Shown one piece after another: positions 54,393 to 63,788 of a DNA stretch of 64,000 bases (positions within the stretch are counted from its first letter, which is position 1; each line of letters opens with the position of its first letter). Under the pieces are notes generated by a model. It saw only the letters and a list, made by a program, of their open reading frames with translations, searched no databases and was not told where the DNA came from. Source of the stretch: Kocuria sp. cx-455 (lineage in GTDB: Bacteria; Actinomycetota; Actinomycetes; Actinomycetales; Micrococcaceae). The stretch is from contig NZ_JACXBS010000001.1 in NCBI RefSeq assembly GCF_014698015.1, positions 620,001 through 684,000 of the forward strand, read 5' to 3'. The position numbers were made by a program, and so were the translations under genes.

Positions 54393-55340
54393 TCAAACCC
54401 GCTTTTCGGGCCATTCCGTAAAGGTGGCGGGTTCTGTGTCCCAGGCCCCGGGATTCCAGTCCTTCAGCAAGTCAGCCGTGGAATTCAAGGCGTGGGCGAC
54501 CCCCAACGATTCACCGAGCCACACGAGCACGTCGCGCGTTGTGTAACCCAGAGCATGCAATTCATCAAGTGTTACAGCTCCGTCGCGTTTAGCCAACCGT
54601 ACATCGGTCGGTCCCAGCACCAGGGGGACATGAACGTACTCGGGTGCTCGATAGCCCAACAGTCCGGCCAGGTAGGCCTGCCGCGGTGCCGAGGAGAGCA
54701 GATCGTCCCCGCGCACCACCTGATCGATCCCCTGGTGGGCGTCATCCACGACCACGGCCAGGTTGTAGGCGGGGGTGCCGTCGTTACGCACCAACACCAT
54801 GTCATCCACGGCGCCCGTGTAGACACCTGCGAAATAGTCGTGCACGGCGAATTCATTCACGGCTGCGCGCAGGCGGATGGCCGGAGGCCGCTCTTGCCGA
54901 CGCCGCTCGCGAGCCTCCGCGCTCAGGTTCCGGCACGTACCGGGATAAGCCCCGGGAATGCCGTGCGGCGCCGATGCCGCCGCGTGGATCTCCTTACGTG
55001 TGCAAAAGCACTCGTAGGTGAGACCCGCGTCCGTGAGCCGTTGGACCTCGCCCAGGAACTGGGGAATCCGGGGTGCTTGGTAATCGACCGGGCCGTCCCA
55101 CTCCAGGCCCAGCTCCACCAAGTCCGCCACGTTACGTTCCGCGGCGCCCACCTTCACCCGATCCAGATCTTCCACCCGGAGGAAGAACTTCCGGCCCGTG
55201 GCACGAGCAAAGCCCCACGCTGCCAGCGCGGTGCGCAGATTACCCAGGTGAAGATCCCCCGACGGGGAGGGCGCGAACCGCCCGGCCGGCGGTAGGGCGG
55301 CGTCGGACGGGGGCGGTGAGACGGGCTGGGAGGGGAACAC
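54393..55340 (-). CDS. gluQ: Glutamyl-Q tRNA(Asp) synthetase
   Basis: A 315-residue class I synthetase-like enzyme without an anticodon-binding domain, which attaches glutamate to queuosine in tRNA(Asp). Seen: HIGH-like 'APSPSGDLHLGN', a zinc site with Cys-x-Cys in 'ECFCTRKEI' followed by Tyr and Cys in 'GAYPGTCR', and the KMSKS-like 'RLAKRDG'. Length is typical (about 300). GTG start at 55340. Divergent from the metallo-hydrolase gene. Confidence 0.94.
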   Translation of the reverse strand: MFPSQPVSPPPSDAALPPAGRFAPSPSGDLHLGNLRTALAAWGFARATGRKFFLRVEDLDRVKVGAAERNVADLVELGLEWDGPVDYQAPRIPQFLGEVQRLTDAGLTYECFCTRKEIHAAASAPHGIPGAYPGTCRNLSAEARERRRQERPPAIRLRAAVNEFAVHDYFAGVYTGAVDDMVLVRNDGTPAYNLAVVVDDAHQGIDQVVRGDDLLSSAPRQAYLAGLLGYRAPEYVHVPLVLGPTDVRLAKRDGAVTLDELHALGYTTRDVLVWLGESLGVAHALNSTADLLKDWNPGAWDTEPATFTEWPEKRV

Positions 55341-55416
55341 GCCGGACAGGCTAGCACCGCCGGATTTCCATCGTCGGGTTGATGTGGAGGGGGTTCCGGG
55401 CGGTTAGGCTGTCCGC

Positions 55417-56310
55417 ATGGCACGCATCCACGAGTTGCGCGACGGCGTCTACGTGATTGGCACGGATAACTGGAGATTGAACTCCGGGCTCATCGTGGGA
55501 TCTCAGCGTGCCCTGGTCATTGATACGGGCGCGGGACCCCGGCAAGGCCGGGAGATCCTGGCGGCCGTCCGAGAGATCACGCAACTGCCCCTCACCGTGG
55601 TCAACACTCACGCGCACTACGACCATTACATGGGCAACGCGGCATTTCAGCGTGCCGGGGTGGTGGAGTTCTGGGCCCACAAGGCCTGCGGCGCAGCCAT
55701 GCGTCAGCACGGTGATTTCCAGCGCAGTTTCGTGAGCACCCAGGAACCTGAAATGGGCGACGGTGAGGGGCTGGACACCCAGCTCGTGTTCCCCACCAAC
55801 ACGGTGCCCGGCAACGGCCGCAGACCATCGCTAACACGCATTGAACTCGGAGACAAGCTCGTGACCCTGTTCTTCCTGGGGTTGGGTCACACCGACAACG
55901 ACGTGTGCGTGGGCGTGGCGGACATCGTTTTCTGCGGTGACCTGGTCGAGGAAGGTGCGGACCCCAGTTTCGAGGATTCGTACCCGCAACGCTGGGTGGA
56001 GACCCTGCGCGCACTGGCCGCCCTGGAGCGATACAAGGTATTTGTGCCCGGCCACGGCAGCCCGGTCTCCAGCACGTTCGTGCTGCAACAAGCCGACACC
56101 ATGGCCCTTGCCTTGAAGCGCGCCGAGCAATCCGATACCGCGGCGCACGGCACACTGACCGCCTCCATGTACCGGCTGCCGTATCAGGCCGGCGTGGCCC
56201 GGATCTTCCTGGATCGGTTGGCCACCGTCAGGACAGAGACCGCAGCCAGCGAGCCACAGCCCGCCAACTCAGAGCAGATGCAGCCGCAATCCCAAGGTAT
56301 CCGGCAATAA
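55417..56310 (+). CDS. MBL-fold metallo-hydrolase
   Basis: A 297-residue metallo-beta-lactamase-fold protein. Seen: 'NTHAHYDHYMGN' (HxHxDH), the third His in 'LGHTDNDVCV', Asp in 'FCGDLVEEG', and the final His in 'VPGHGSPV', so a two-metal site is complete. The substrate is unknown. The last 40 residues are Glu/Gln/Ala-rich and unlike the family; their coding sequence overlaps the end of the convergent PAP2 gene by 83 bp. Confidence 0.88.
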   Translation: MARIHELRDGVYVIGTDNWRLNSGLIVGSQRALVIDTGAGPRQGREILAAVREITQLPLTVVNTHAHYDHYMGNAAFQRAGVVEFWAHKACGAAMRQHGDFQRSFVSTQEPEMGDGEGLDTQLVFPTNTVPGNGRRPSLTRIELGDKLVTLFFLGLGHTDNDVCVGVADIVFCGDLVEEGADPSFEDSYPQRWVETLRALAALERYKVFVPGHGSPVSSTFVLQQADTMALALKRAEQSDTAAHGTLTASMYRLPYQAGVARIFLDRLATVRTETAASEPQPANSEQMQPQSQGIRQ

Positions 56311-57322
56311 CGGTGGCACGGCCGGTTCCCGTACCGGACACCGCGGGCCAGGGCAGCAGGGCCACGGTCACTGTCAAGCCTGCTGCCAGGACGATCAGCG
56401 TGATCACCGCACCCAGACGCGGGCGCACCGGCGCGGCATAGCCGTAACCGGGGCGACCGTACTGCGAAGAGGTGCCCTGCTGGTATCCCGGGTGCTGGTA
56501 TCCCGGGTGCTGGTACTGGTGCGGTTGGGGCGGCTGCTCCTGGTACGGCTGCTGCCGGGGTGCTGCCGGCGGAATGAAGGCGCTGTCGCCCCGATCCTCC
56601 CGCTGCAGGAGGTTCCCGCGGCGGACAGCCATCTTCTGCCGCACCCTGCGGTACGCATCGGTGGGACGGACTCCGGGGCGGGACAGGGCGCCGTCGACGA
56701 GCCTGATCGACAGGACCGCGAGCACACCCCAGGCACCCACCACGAGGAGGGCGGCGGCGGCGTCGGAGGGGCGGTGCCAGCCGTTAAGGACGGTGAGCAT
56801 GCCCGTGATGGCCGCCATTACCCATCCCCAGGTGGCTGTCTTGGCGCGTAAATGCGGGGGAGCGACCAGCAGGAGCGTCACGAGAATTGTGGCCGTGGCT
56901 GTGGTGTGACCGGACGGAAACGAGTTGTGCACAATCTGCTGGATGCCGTAATCGGGCTTGTCCAGAAGCACACGTTTGAGGAACTGCGTGGTGAGGTTCG
57001 CCCCCAGGATCATTCCCAGGCCGACAAGCGCGGGAATCCAGCGGCGGGTACGCACCGTCCACACGAGAGCCAGAACAGCGGCAGCAATCGACACCAGCTC
57101 CGGCACGTGCCGGGCCGCAGCCAGGAAGATCCACGGGAAGAAGGTGGTGCGATCGGCCTTGGCCTGCGTGAGCGCCTCATCGTCCAGGGACTGGCCCGTC
57201 ATGGTCATGAGACTGATGTAGCTGGTCAGGGCCACGCAAGCACTCAACACCGCCACGGTGAGCAGCGGTCGGAGCACGGTTGGCAGAGAGAGTGAACGAG
57301 CGGGCGCGGGAGGGTATGACAA
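56228..57322 (-). CDS. PAP2-family phosphatase with Tyr/Gln/Pro-rich insert
   Basis: A 364-residue membrane phosphatase. Seen: 'KPDYGIQQ', the SGH motif 'NSFPSGHTTATATI' and the last motif 'NGWHRPSDAAAALL', giving the His/Ser/His/Asp core, with about six hydrophobic segments. After the PAP2 domain comes a proline/glutamine/tyrosine-rich stretch containing 'HPGYQHPGYQ' encoded by a 15-bp tandem repeat, then two more hydrophobic helices. It probably acts on undecaprenyl pyrophosphate or another lipid phosphate. Its 3' end overlaps the metallo-hydrolase gene on the other strand. Confidence 0.87.
   Translation of the reverse strand: MSYPPAPARSLSLPTVLRPLLTVAVLSACVALTSYISLMTMTGQSLDDEALTQAKADRTTFFPWIFLAAARHVPELVSIAAAVLALVWTVRTRRWIPALVGLGMILGANLTTQFLKRVLLDKPDYGIQQIVHNSFPSGHTTATATILVTLLLVAPPHLRAKTATWGWVMAAITGMLTVLNGWHRPSDAAAALLVVGAWGVLAVLSIRLVDGALSRPGVRPTDAYRRVRQKMAVRRGNLLQREDRGDSAFIPPAAPRQQPYQEQPPQPHQYQHPGYQHPGYQQGTSSQYGRPGYGYAAPVRPRLGAVITLIVLAAGLTVTVALLPWPAVSGTGTGRATVIAGYLGIAAASALSWRAVARWLRSLS
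56478..56515. repeat. 15-bp tandem repeat inside the PAP2 gene
   Basis: TGCTGGTATCCCGGG occurs at 56478-56492 and 56493-56507, followed by an 8-base partial third unit. Being 15 bp, gain or loss of units keeps the frame, changing the number of HPGYQ units. Confidence 0.85.
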
Positions 57323-57701
57323 CGGGCAGCCTTATCGGGGGAAGTCAACGAAGTTGGTTGGATCCGGGTGATCGACCATCGCATCATCTTCCCACGGACG
57401 GCTTTGGTGGGGCTGAGAAGACTGAGACCAAGGGGCGGAAACCCGGCCGACCATGCGTGCGGTGGCCGTACAGCTCAGGTTCGCGGTGCTGGCACCGACC
57501 ATCAATCGATACGAATCGGCTCACAATGTGGAATACGCGTAGTCTCACCCTTTCGCCGTATTGGGTTGTGTGCTAGCTGCCACATTTTTCGAACTCTTTT
57601 CCGCCGTGTGCCTCTGATTTGGTTGTGATGACTCTACGGCCGTTCCTAGCGTGTGATGCACGACATACGGAATTACCCCGTCCGCACACAGAGGAGATCT
57701 C
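57323..57701. other. 379-bp intergenic region, divergent PAP2/monooxygenase
   Basis: No gene-like frame is convincing here. GC content falls towards the monooxygenase (about 57520-57620), as in many promoter regions. A promoter candidate for the monooxygenase lies at 57623-57652. I see no clear operator dyad for an aromatic-responsive regulator. Confidence 0.45.
57623..57652 (+). promoter_or_regulatory. Candidate promoter of the flavin monooxygenase gene
   Basis: TTGTGA (57623-57628), 18-base spacer, TAGCGT (57647-57652). It would start transcription about 43 bases before the ATG at 57702. Motif match only. Confidence 0.35.
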
Positions 57702-59582
57702 ATGCAGTTTCATGTTGATGGTTACCAGACAGGCGATCCGATGACCATGCCCGCTCAGGGCTACGGAGTGGACCGTCCCGAAAAGCTCCCCGAGACCATG
57801 GATGTCTTGATTGTGGGTTGCGGCCCGGCCGGATCCATCGCGGCGGCGCAGTTGTCCCGGTTCCCTCAGGTCAATACGCGGTTGATCGAGCGTCGCGGAC
57901 ATCGGTTGCCATTGGCTAACGCGGACGGAGTGCACTCCCGGACCATGGAGACGTTCCAGGCATTCGGTTTCGCCCACGAGATCTACGAGGAGGCCCACAC
58001 AATCACGGACATGGCGTTCTGGAAGCCGGATCCCCAGGATTCCCAGCGCATCGTCCGCGAGATGAGCACTCGCGAACTCCCGCCGGAATTCAGCGAGTGG
58101 CCCATGATGCTGATAACCCAGGTGCGCATCATCGACCATTTCAACCGTTTCATGAAGAACGCGCCGACCCGCATGGAGCCGGACTACGGCTACGAATTCG
58201 TGGACATGGAGGTGGCTCCCGACTCGGAAGAGCGGGAGTACCCGATCACCGTGACCCTGCGTCGTTCCGCGGGACCGGACGAAGGCCAGGAAATCCAGGT
58301 TCACACCAAATACGTGGTGGGTGCTGACGGCGCTCGTAGTAATGTTCGGAAGTCGCTGGGATACCGCCTGCACGGTAAGCAGGCCAACCACGCGTGGGGC
58401 GTCATGGACATCTACGCGGACACCGATTTCCCGGACGTGAGGAAGAAGTGCACCATCAAGTCCTCGACCGGCCGCACGATCTTGCTGATCCCGCGCGAAG
58501 GTGGATTCCTGTTCAGGCTGTATGTGGATTTGGGCGAGGTTGCGGAGGGTGACCGTTCGGTGCGTGAGACCCCGCTCGAGGACGTGATCGCCACTGCGCA
58601 GCAGATCATGAGCCCCTACAAACTGGATGTCAAGGACGTGGTGTGGCATTCCATCTACGAGGTGGGCCACCGCGTGTCAGACCACTTTGACGACCGCGCC
58701 TCGGAGAAGACCACTAGCGAGGATCCCCGTGTGTTCATCACGGGCGACGCGTGCCACACCCACTCCGCCAAGGCCGGCCAGGGGATGAACGTGTCCATGC
58801 AGGACGGGTTCAACCTGGGCTGGAAGCTGGGCCATGTGTTGTCGGGGCACAGCCCCAAATCGCTCTTGCGCACCTACGCGGAGGAGCGTAAGGACATCGC
58901 GCACCGTCTGATCGAATTCGACAAGGCCTGGTCCACGCTCATGGCGCAGCCCAGTGACCAGTTCGAGAACCCGCGTGAACTTGAAGAGTTCTACATTCAG
59001 AACGCCGAGTTCAACGCTGGGTATCTCACCGAGTATGAGCCGTCTATGATCACCACGGACGACCGCCACCAGCAGCTCGCGAAAGGCTACCCGCTGGGGC
59101 GGCGTTTCAAGTCGGCCATGACGGGTCGCGTGTGCGACCTGGTTCCGATGCACATTGGCCATGACCACTTTGCAGATGGCCGCTGGCGCATCTACGTTTT
59201 CGCGGACGACGACGCTCCGGGCACCTCCCTGCCCCTGCAGGACTGGGCCCGCTGGGCCGAGGGGGCCCTGTCACCCGAATTGTTCGACACCAAGCTGATC
59301 CACCGGCAGCTGCACACTGAGTTCGATGTCTCGGACGTTCCCGAGGCATTCAAGCCTAAGACCGGCAAGTTGCAACTGACGGACATGGAAAAGGTTTTCG
59401 GCACCTTGGAGGACCACGACATCTTCGAGGAGCGAGGCATCGGTAAGAACGGTGCCGTGGTGGTCGTCCGCCCGGACCAGTACGTAGCCGGTGTGTTCCC
59501 GCTGGCGGACACCGGCGAGATCGAGACCTTTCTGTCGGGCGTGATGCCGGCCGTGCGGGCGGAGGCTCCGGTGGCGGGCTGA
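57702..59582 (+). CDS. FAD-dependent aromatic hydroxylase (phenol 2-/3-hydroxybenzoate 4-monooxygenase type)
   Basis: A 626-residue group A flavoprotein monooxygenase. Seen: 'VLIVGCGPAGSIAA' (GxGxxG at 39-44), the DG motif 'VVGADGARSNVRK', the GD motif 'VFITGDACHTHSAKAGQGMN', and a C-terminal thioredoxin-like domain of about 180 residues, as in phenol hydroxylase and 3-hydroxybenzoate 4-hydroxylase. It hydroxylates a phenolic ring using NADPH and oxygen. GAGGAG precedes the ATG. No ring-cleavage gene is nearby, so the pathway is incomplete in this window. Exact substrate cannot be assigned. Confidence 0.88.
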   Translation: MQFHVDGYQTGDPMTMPAQGYGVDRPEKLPETMDVLIVGCGPAGSIAAAQLSRFPQVNTRLIERRGHRLPLANADGVHSRTMETFQAFGFAHEIYEEAHTITDMAFWKPDPQDSQRIVREMSTRELPPEFSEWPMMLITQVRIIDHFNRFMKNAPTRMEPDYGYEFVDMEVAPDSEEREYPITVTLRRSAGPDEGQEIQVHTKYVVGADGARSNVRKSLGYRLHGKQANHAWGVMDIYADTDFPDVRKKCTIKSSTGRTILLIPREGGFLFRLYVDLGEVAEGDRSVRETPLEDVIATAQQIMSPYKLDVKDVVWHSIYEVGHRVSDHFDDRASEKTTSEDPRVFITGDACHTHSAKAGQGMNVSMQDGFNLGWKLGHVLSGHSPKSLLRTYAEERKDIAHRLIEFDKAWSTLMAQPSDQFENPRELEEFYIQNAEFNAGYLTEYEPSMITTDDRHQQLAKGYPLGRRFKSAMTGRVCDLVPMHIGHDHFADGRWRIYVFADDDAPGTSLPLQDWARWAEGALSPELFDTKLIHRQLHTEFDVSDVPEAFKPKTGKLQLTDMEKVFGTLEDHDIFEERGIGKNGAVVVVRPDQYVAGVFPLADTGEIETFLSGVMPAVRAEAPVAG

Positions 59583-59628
59583 TGCCCATGTATTACCGCA
59601 GCGAGGCTGACCGCTGACGGACATGGAG

Positions 59629-59661
59629 TGTGGCTCCGGACTTTTGGTCCGGGGCCACACA
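59629..59661. terminator. Hairpin between convergent monooxygenase and LuxR-type gene
   Basis: GTGTGGCTCCGGAC (59629-59642) pairs with GTCCGGGGCCACAC (59648-59661) with one wobble; the loop is TTTTG. It lies in the 100-base gap between convergent genes and could end both transcripts. No strong T run. Confidence 0.55.
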
Positions 59662-59683
59662 CTGCGTGGTGCGGTCTCGGGGC

Positions 59684-62005
59684 CTAACCCGATTTCTTAC
59701 TACTCACCCACGACGCGATGTGCATGCGTGACGTGAAATCCAGTTTGGTGAGGATCCGTCCCACATGTCCGTCCACAGTGCGGGGAGATACCACCAGTTC
59801 CTGGGCCACTTGGCGGTTGGTCAGTCCTTGCGCCACCAGTTCCGCGACTTCCCATTCCTTGCGGGTAAGGGGCGCGATGTCCGCATCGGTGGAGGCGCCT
59901 TCTCTCGGTTCCGTCAGGGCAACCTCAATGGCTGCCTCCTTGGACAGCGGCCGTTGGTCGAAGGGACGGGAATCCCGGTGGGCAGGGTCCAGACCTTGCC
60001 GCACTCGACGGGCCGATGCCTGAGAGATTTGTTCAATATGGGGCCCAAAGGCACCAATGGTGGTGCCCAAACCACGCCACACGTTGGCTGCCGCGCCGGA
60101 AAGTTCGAGTGCGCGCGGAAAATCCCGCGTGGATGCGGCCACCCACGAGAGCAATTCGATGGTCAGAGCGGTGCAGATGGCGTCCTGAAAGTGCTTCTGG
60201 ATTGTGAGGGCCTCAGTGGCGGCGGCATGAGCGGCCACATGATCACCCAGCATCCAGTGGCAGATCCCGCTGATCCACAACGCGTATGCGCGGTTCCATA
60301 GTTCATCGTGTTCGCTGGCTATTTCGATGGCTCGGTCGCACGTGGCCAGAGCGATCCGGGGGTCACCGTGAAGGACCTGCGCCATCCCGAGTTGGAACTG
60401 CGCCGTGAGGCTCGCCCCCGTGTCACCCACGCGGTCATGGGCCGTCACAGCACGCTCGTACTGGCTGATCGACGTTGTCAGATCACCCGTGAACAGACTA
60501 TGCAGACCGGCCCAGTGCCGGGTGTGGGCGAGTAATCCGTCATCGTGCAGTGCCGTAGCTACGCTGCGGCACTCGGTCAAATACTCGGCACCGGCCTCAT
60601 GATCCCCTTGCAGCAGGCTGACCCAGCTGACCACCCACAGGGCCGCACCGCGCTCGGGCGTGGCTGCGGCGTCGTCGTGTCCGTCCAGAACACGGTCGAG
60701 CCAGTACCGACCTTCGCTGAGGTAACCGTCCGAAACCCAGTGGTGACGTAATGCGACCGCAAGGCGCGTGGCGGAGATCAACTCGCCCGGCGTGCTCACC
60801 GACCACTCCAGGGCGGCCATCGAATTGTGACGTTCGGTGCGCGCTCGAAGGATGAATTCGCTTTGTCGCGGACTGCACCATTGCGCGACCATGGTTTCCG
60901 CCCGCCGCAGGAAACAGTCCCGATGTCGATGGTGCAATTCACCGGCCGCACCTTCCCCCAACCGCTCGGCACCGTATTCCCGGACCGTCATGAGCTGGCG
61001 GTAACGCACGGTTTCCCCGGTGCGTTCCGTGAGGAGAATGGACTTTGCGACGAGGCGGTCCAGGAGGTCCAAAATCAGGTCAGGGCTCAGGTCGCCGAAA
61101 CCACAAACTTCCTCTGCGGCGTCCAGGTCGAAGCTGCCCGGGAATACTGTGAGCCGCTGCCACAGGACCTGTTCCTCCGGGCTGCACAGCTCGTAGCTCC
61201 AGTCGATCAAGGCCTGAAGCGTCCGGTGGCGCGGTTGCGCCGTTCGCGAGCCCCGGGACAGGAGACGGAACCTCTGATCCAGCCTCTCCAATAACTGAGT
61301 TACGGACATGCTTTGTAGCCGCGCCGCTGCGAATTCAAGGGCCAGCGGCATCCCGTCGAGACGAGTGCACAGCTCAATGACGGCGTGTCGGTTCTGCGGG
61401 GTGATCGCGAAGTCCCCGATCACGTTGCGGGCTCGGTCCACCAGGAACGCAACGGATTCGAACTGCTCCAGGTTTCGATCTGAGAGCTCGTCAGCGGTCG
61501 AGGGCAGGGTCAGGGGCGGAACAGGAAGGACAGTTTCGCCCGCGATATTCAGGGGTTCGCGGCTCGTGGTCAGAACTTTCACGCCGGGAGCTGTGGCTAG
61601 CACCCGGTCGACGAGTTCCACGGCCGCGGGGAGCACATGTTCGCAGTTGTCCAGGAACAACAACAGTTCTTTGTCACGCAGGTAGGTCACCACGCGCTCC
61701 AAAGCCGTGCGATGGGACTGGTCGGGAATGGCCAGCGTCGAGGCGACGGCGGGACTGATTGGTGCGCCGCAGTTCAGGGACCCTAGGTCCACCATCCATG
61801 TGCCGTCGTTGAACTGACGGCGAAATCGTTGAGTGACCTCAATGCCCAGCCGGGTCTTGCCGACCCCGCCCGGCCCGGCCAACGTGGTGAGCCTGGATCG
61901 CGTGAGCGTAGCCCGCGCCTCGCTCAATTCCTTGCGGCGGCCCACGAATGTGGTCACGGCGGCGTTGCTCGGCAAGGAATCCTGACCGGTTAGTTGGGCG
62001 CTCAT
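59684..62005 (-). CDS. Large ATP-binding LuxR-type regulator (LAL/STAND class)
   Basis: A 773-residue signal-transduction ATPase. Seen: Walker A 'LAGPGGVGKTRLG' (44-51), Walker B 'LLLFLDNCEHV', 'LTTSREPL' and 'MPLALEFAAARL', which mark the NB-ARC/AfsR-like NTPase; a helical repeat middle domain (about 350-690); and a C-terminal LuxR helix-turn-helix 'LTRKEWEVAELVAQGLTNRQVAQELVVSPRTV'. Such proteins usually control catabolic or secondary-metabolism genes after binding an inducer. The neighbours suggest the monooxygenase or the acyl-CoA genes as targets; this is inference. Confidence 0.88.
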   Translation of the reverse strand: MSAQLTGQDSLPSNAAVTTFVGRRKELSEARATLTRSRLTTLAGPGGVGKTRLGIEVTQRFRRQFNDGTWMVDLGSLNCGAPISPAVASTLAIPDQSHRTALERVVTYLRDKELLLFLDNCEHVLPAAVELVDRVLATAPGVKVLTTSREPLNIAGETVLPVPPLTLPSTADELSDRNLEQFESVAFLVDRARNVIGDFAITPQNRHAVIELCTRLDGMPLALEFAAARLQSMSVTQLLERLDQRFRLLSRGSRTAQPRHRTLQALIDWSYELCSPEEQVLWQRLTVFPGSFDLDAAEEVCGFGDLSPDLILDLLDRLVAKSILLTERTGETVRYRQLMTVREYGAERLGEGAAGELHHRHRDCFLRRAETMVAQWCSPRQSEFILRARTERHNSMAALEWSVSTPGELISATRLAVALRHHWVSDGYLSEGRYWLDRVLDGHDDAAATPERGAALWVVSWVSLLQGDHEAGAEYLTECRSVATALHDDGLLAHTRHWAGLHSLFTGDLTTSISQYERAVTAHDRVGDTGASLTAQFQLGMAQVLHGDPRIALATCDRAIEIASEHDELWNRAYALWISGICHWMLGDHVAAHAAATEALTIQKHFQDAICTALTIELLSWVAASTRDFPRALELSGAAANVWRGLGTTIGAFGPHIEQISQASARRVRQGLDPAHRDSRPFDQRPLSKEAAIEVALTEPREGASTDADIAPLTRKEWEVAELVAQGLTNRQVAQELVVSPRTVDGHVGRILTKLDFTSRMHIASWVSSKKSG

Positions 62006-62042
62006 GCCAACATTTTCTCCCGACCGAGCGGGGAAGCGAATC

Positions 62043-62075
62043 GGCGCCCCGGCACGAGGTGTGTGCCGGGGCGCC
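62043..62075 (-). terminator. Hairpin terminator of the acyl-CoA dehydrogenase gene
   Basis: A perfect 13-bp stem GGCGCCCCGGCAC/GTGCCGGGGCGCC with a 7-base loop, 18 bases after the acyl-CoA dehydrogenase stop on the minus strand. The following minus-strand sequence GATTCGCTT has only scattered T. Confidence 0.65.
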
Positions 62076-62093
62076 GTCAGGGTTGTGCATTGC

Positions 62094-63296
62094 TTACTTG
62101 CGCTTACGGGTGAACGCGGAGATCCCGGTGATTTCGCGGCCCACGATGAGCGCCTGCATGGAATCGGTGCCCTCGTAGGTGGAGACCACTTCCATGTCCG
62201 TTAGGTGGCGGCCAATGTGGTTCTCCAGCAGAATGCCGTTGCCGGCGAGCATGTCGCGGGCGGTGCGGCACATGTCCAGGGCCTTGCGGGAGGTGAACAT
62301 CTTGACCATGGACGCCATGGCATCGGTGAGCTGATCATTCTCCGCCAGGTGGGCCATGCGGGTGCACATGAGCTGCATGGCGGTGAGGTCCGAGAGCATC
62401 GTGGCAAGCTTTTCCTGAACGAGCTGGAAGCTGCCGATGGGGGCGCCGAACTGCTCGCGTTCCAGGGCGTAGCGTGCGGCGATCTCGAAGGCCGCCATGC
62501 CGTGGCCCAGGGCCTCCCAGGACGCGCCACCTCGGGTTGCTTTAAGAACCAGGTTCACGTCCTTGAAGCTGTTGCAGTTGGGCAGGCGGTTCTCGTCGGG
62601 GATCTTCAGGTTCTCGATCACGATGTCTGCCTGGTTGATGGCGCGCTTGGCGATCTTGCCGTTGATGACCTCGGGGCGGAAGCCCTCGGGGTATTCACCG
62701 TTGTCCTGCTTCTCGACCACGAACGCCTTGACCTGACCGTCGGCCTCGTCGCGGGCGTAGAGCACAATGACGTTCGCGGCGTGACCGTTACCGATCCAGC
62801 GCTTGTGGCCGTTGATGACCCACTGGTTACCCTCCTTGCGGGCGGAGGTCTCCAAGGACACGGAGTCGGAGCCGTGGTCCGGTTCGGTCAGGGCAAACGC
62901 GCCGGTCTTCTCCAGCGTGGCCATGAGCGGAAGCCAGCGGTTGCGTTGTTCCTCGTTGCCGAGCATGTAGATACTTCCCATGCACAGGTTCGAGTGCACA
63001 CCCAAGAACGTGTTGAAAGAGCCATCGATGCGGCCGAATTCGCGCGCCACGATGCCCGCGGTCTGACGCGAGAACCCGGGGCAGCCGTAGCCGGGAATGA
63101 AGGACCCGATGATGCCCAACTCCGGCAGCTTGGCGAACACCGGTTCAGGGTGCTCGGCGCGCTCCCAGTAGTCATTGATGATCGGCAGAATTTCTCTCTG
63201 GCCAAAGGCCCGCACGTTGTCCCGCAGCTCGATGTCTTCGGGGGAGAGGTCCTGATCCAGGAGGAAGAAGTCGGGGTGATCGATGATGGCGGTCAT
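62094..63296 (-). CDS. Acyl-CoA dehydrogenase (glutaryl-CoA dehydrogenase-like)
   Basis: A 400-residue FAD-dependent dehydrogenase. Seen: 'FALTEPDHGSDSVSLET' (FAD/substrate site), 'KRWIGNGHAANVIVLYA', and the catalytic Glu375 in 'STYEGTDSMQ', which aligns with the glutaryl-CoA dehydrogenase group rather than the medium-chain enzymes. ATG at 63296 follows AAAGG. With the thioesterase and the CaiB-type transferase upstream it forms a three-gene acyl-CoA unit. Confidence 0.92.
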   Translation of the reverse strand: MTAIIDHPDFFLLDQDLSPEDIELRDNVRAFGQREILPIINDYWERAEHPEPVFAKLPELGIIGSFIPGYGCPGFSRQTAGIVAREFGRIDGSFNTFLGVHSNLCMGSIYMLGNEEQRNRWLPLMATLEKTGAFALTEPDHGSDSVSLETSARKEGNQWVINGHKRWIGNGHAANVIVLYARDEADGQVKAFVVEKQDNGEYPEGFRPEVINGKIAKRAINQADIVIENLKIPDENRLPNCNSFKDVNLVLKATRGGASWEALGHGMAAFEIAARYALEREQFGAPIGSFQLVQEKLATMLSDLTAMQLMCTRMAHLAENDQLTDAMASMVKMFTSRKALDMCRTARDMLAGNGILLENHIGRHLTDMEVVSTYEGTDSMQALIVGREITGISAFTRKRK

Positions 63297-63356
63297 GGCG
63301 GGCCTTTCGGTCTGAGGGAACACGTGGTGGTTGCCGCAGCGGGGCGGCGGAGAAGG

Positions 63357-63788
63357 TCAGTTCTGCGGCGTGACCAGGGCGGCACCCAGGGCCTGCCGCA
63401 TGTGGTCATCCAGGGGTTCGGGCTTCTGGGTGTCGGGGTTGAGCTGCACGATCACGGTTTCCGCTACCACGCAGGCTTTGCCGTGTTGATGGAGTTCGTG
63501 GTGCACGGTGTAGGACGTGGAGCCGATGCGCGAGATCCACACGTGGGCCCACAGCTCGGGTCCGTAGTTGACGGGGCGGAAGAAGTCCACGTTCAAGGAG
63601 CGCACCACGCGTGGCCGCGCGCCGTTGGGAATTGTTCCGGTCCACTGCAGAGCGGCGCGCACGCGTGCTTCCTCGACCAGGGTGATGGCGCGGGCGTTGT
63701 TGACGTGGCCGTTGGCGTCCTGATCCGACCAGCGCAGCTCGATGTGCCGGGAGAATTTTTTGCCCTGCTCCCGCGGTGCTTCAGCCAT
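63357..63788 (-). CDS. Acyl-CoA thioesterase, hotdog fold (4-hydroxybenzoyl-CoA thioesterase-like)
   Basis: A 143-residue hotdog protein with 'RWSDQDANGHVNNARAITLVEEARV', in which the Asp and the 'GHVNN' motif are the usual active-site elements, and 'VNYGPELWAHVWISRIGSTSYTVHHEL'. It hydrolyses an acyl- or aroyl-CoA. The ATG overlaps the stop of the upstream CoA-transferase gene by 8 bases. It is cotranscribed with the acyl-CoA dehydrogenase. Confidence 0.88.
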   Translation of the reverse strand: MAEAPREQGKKFSRHIELRWSDQDANGHVNNARAITLVEEARVRAALQWTGTIPNGARPRVVRSLNVDFFRPVNYGPELWAHVWISRIGSTSYTVHHELHQHGKACVVAETVIVQLNPDTQKPEPLDDHMRQALGAALVTPQN

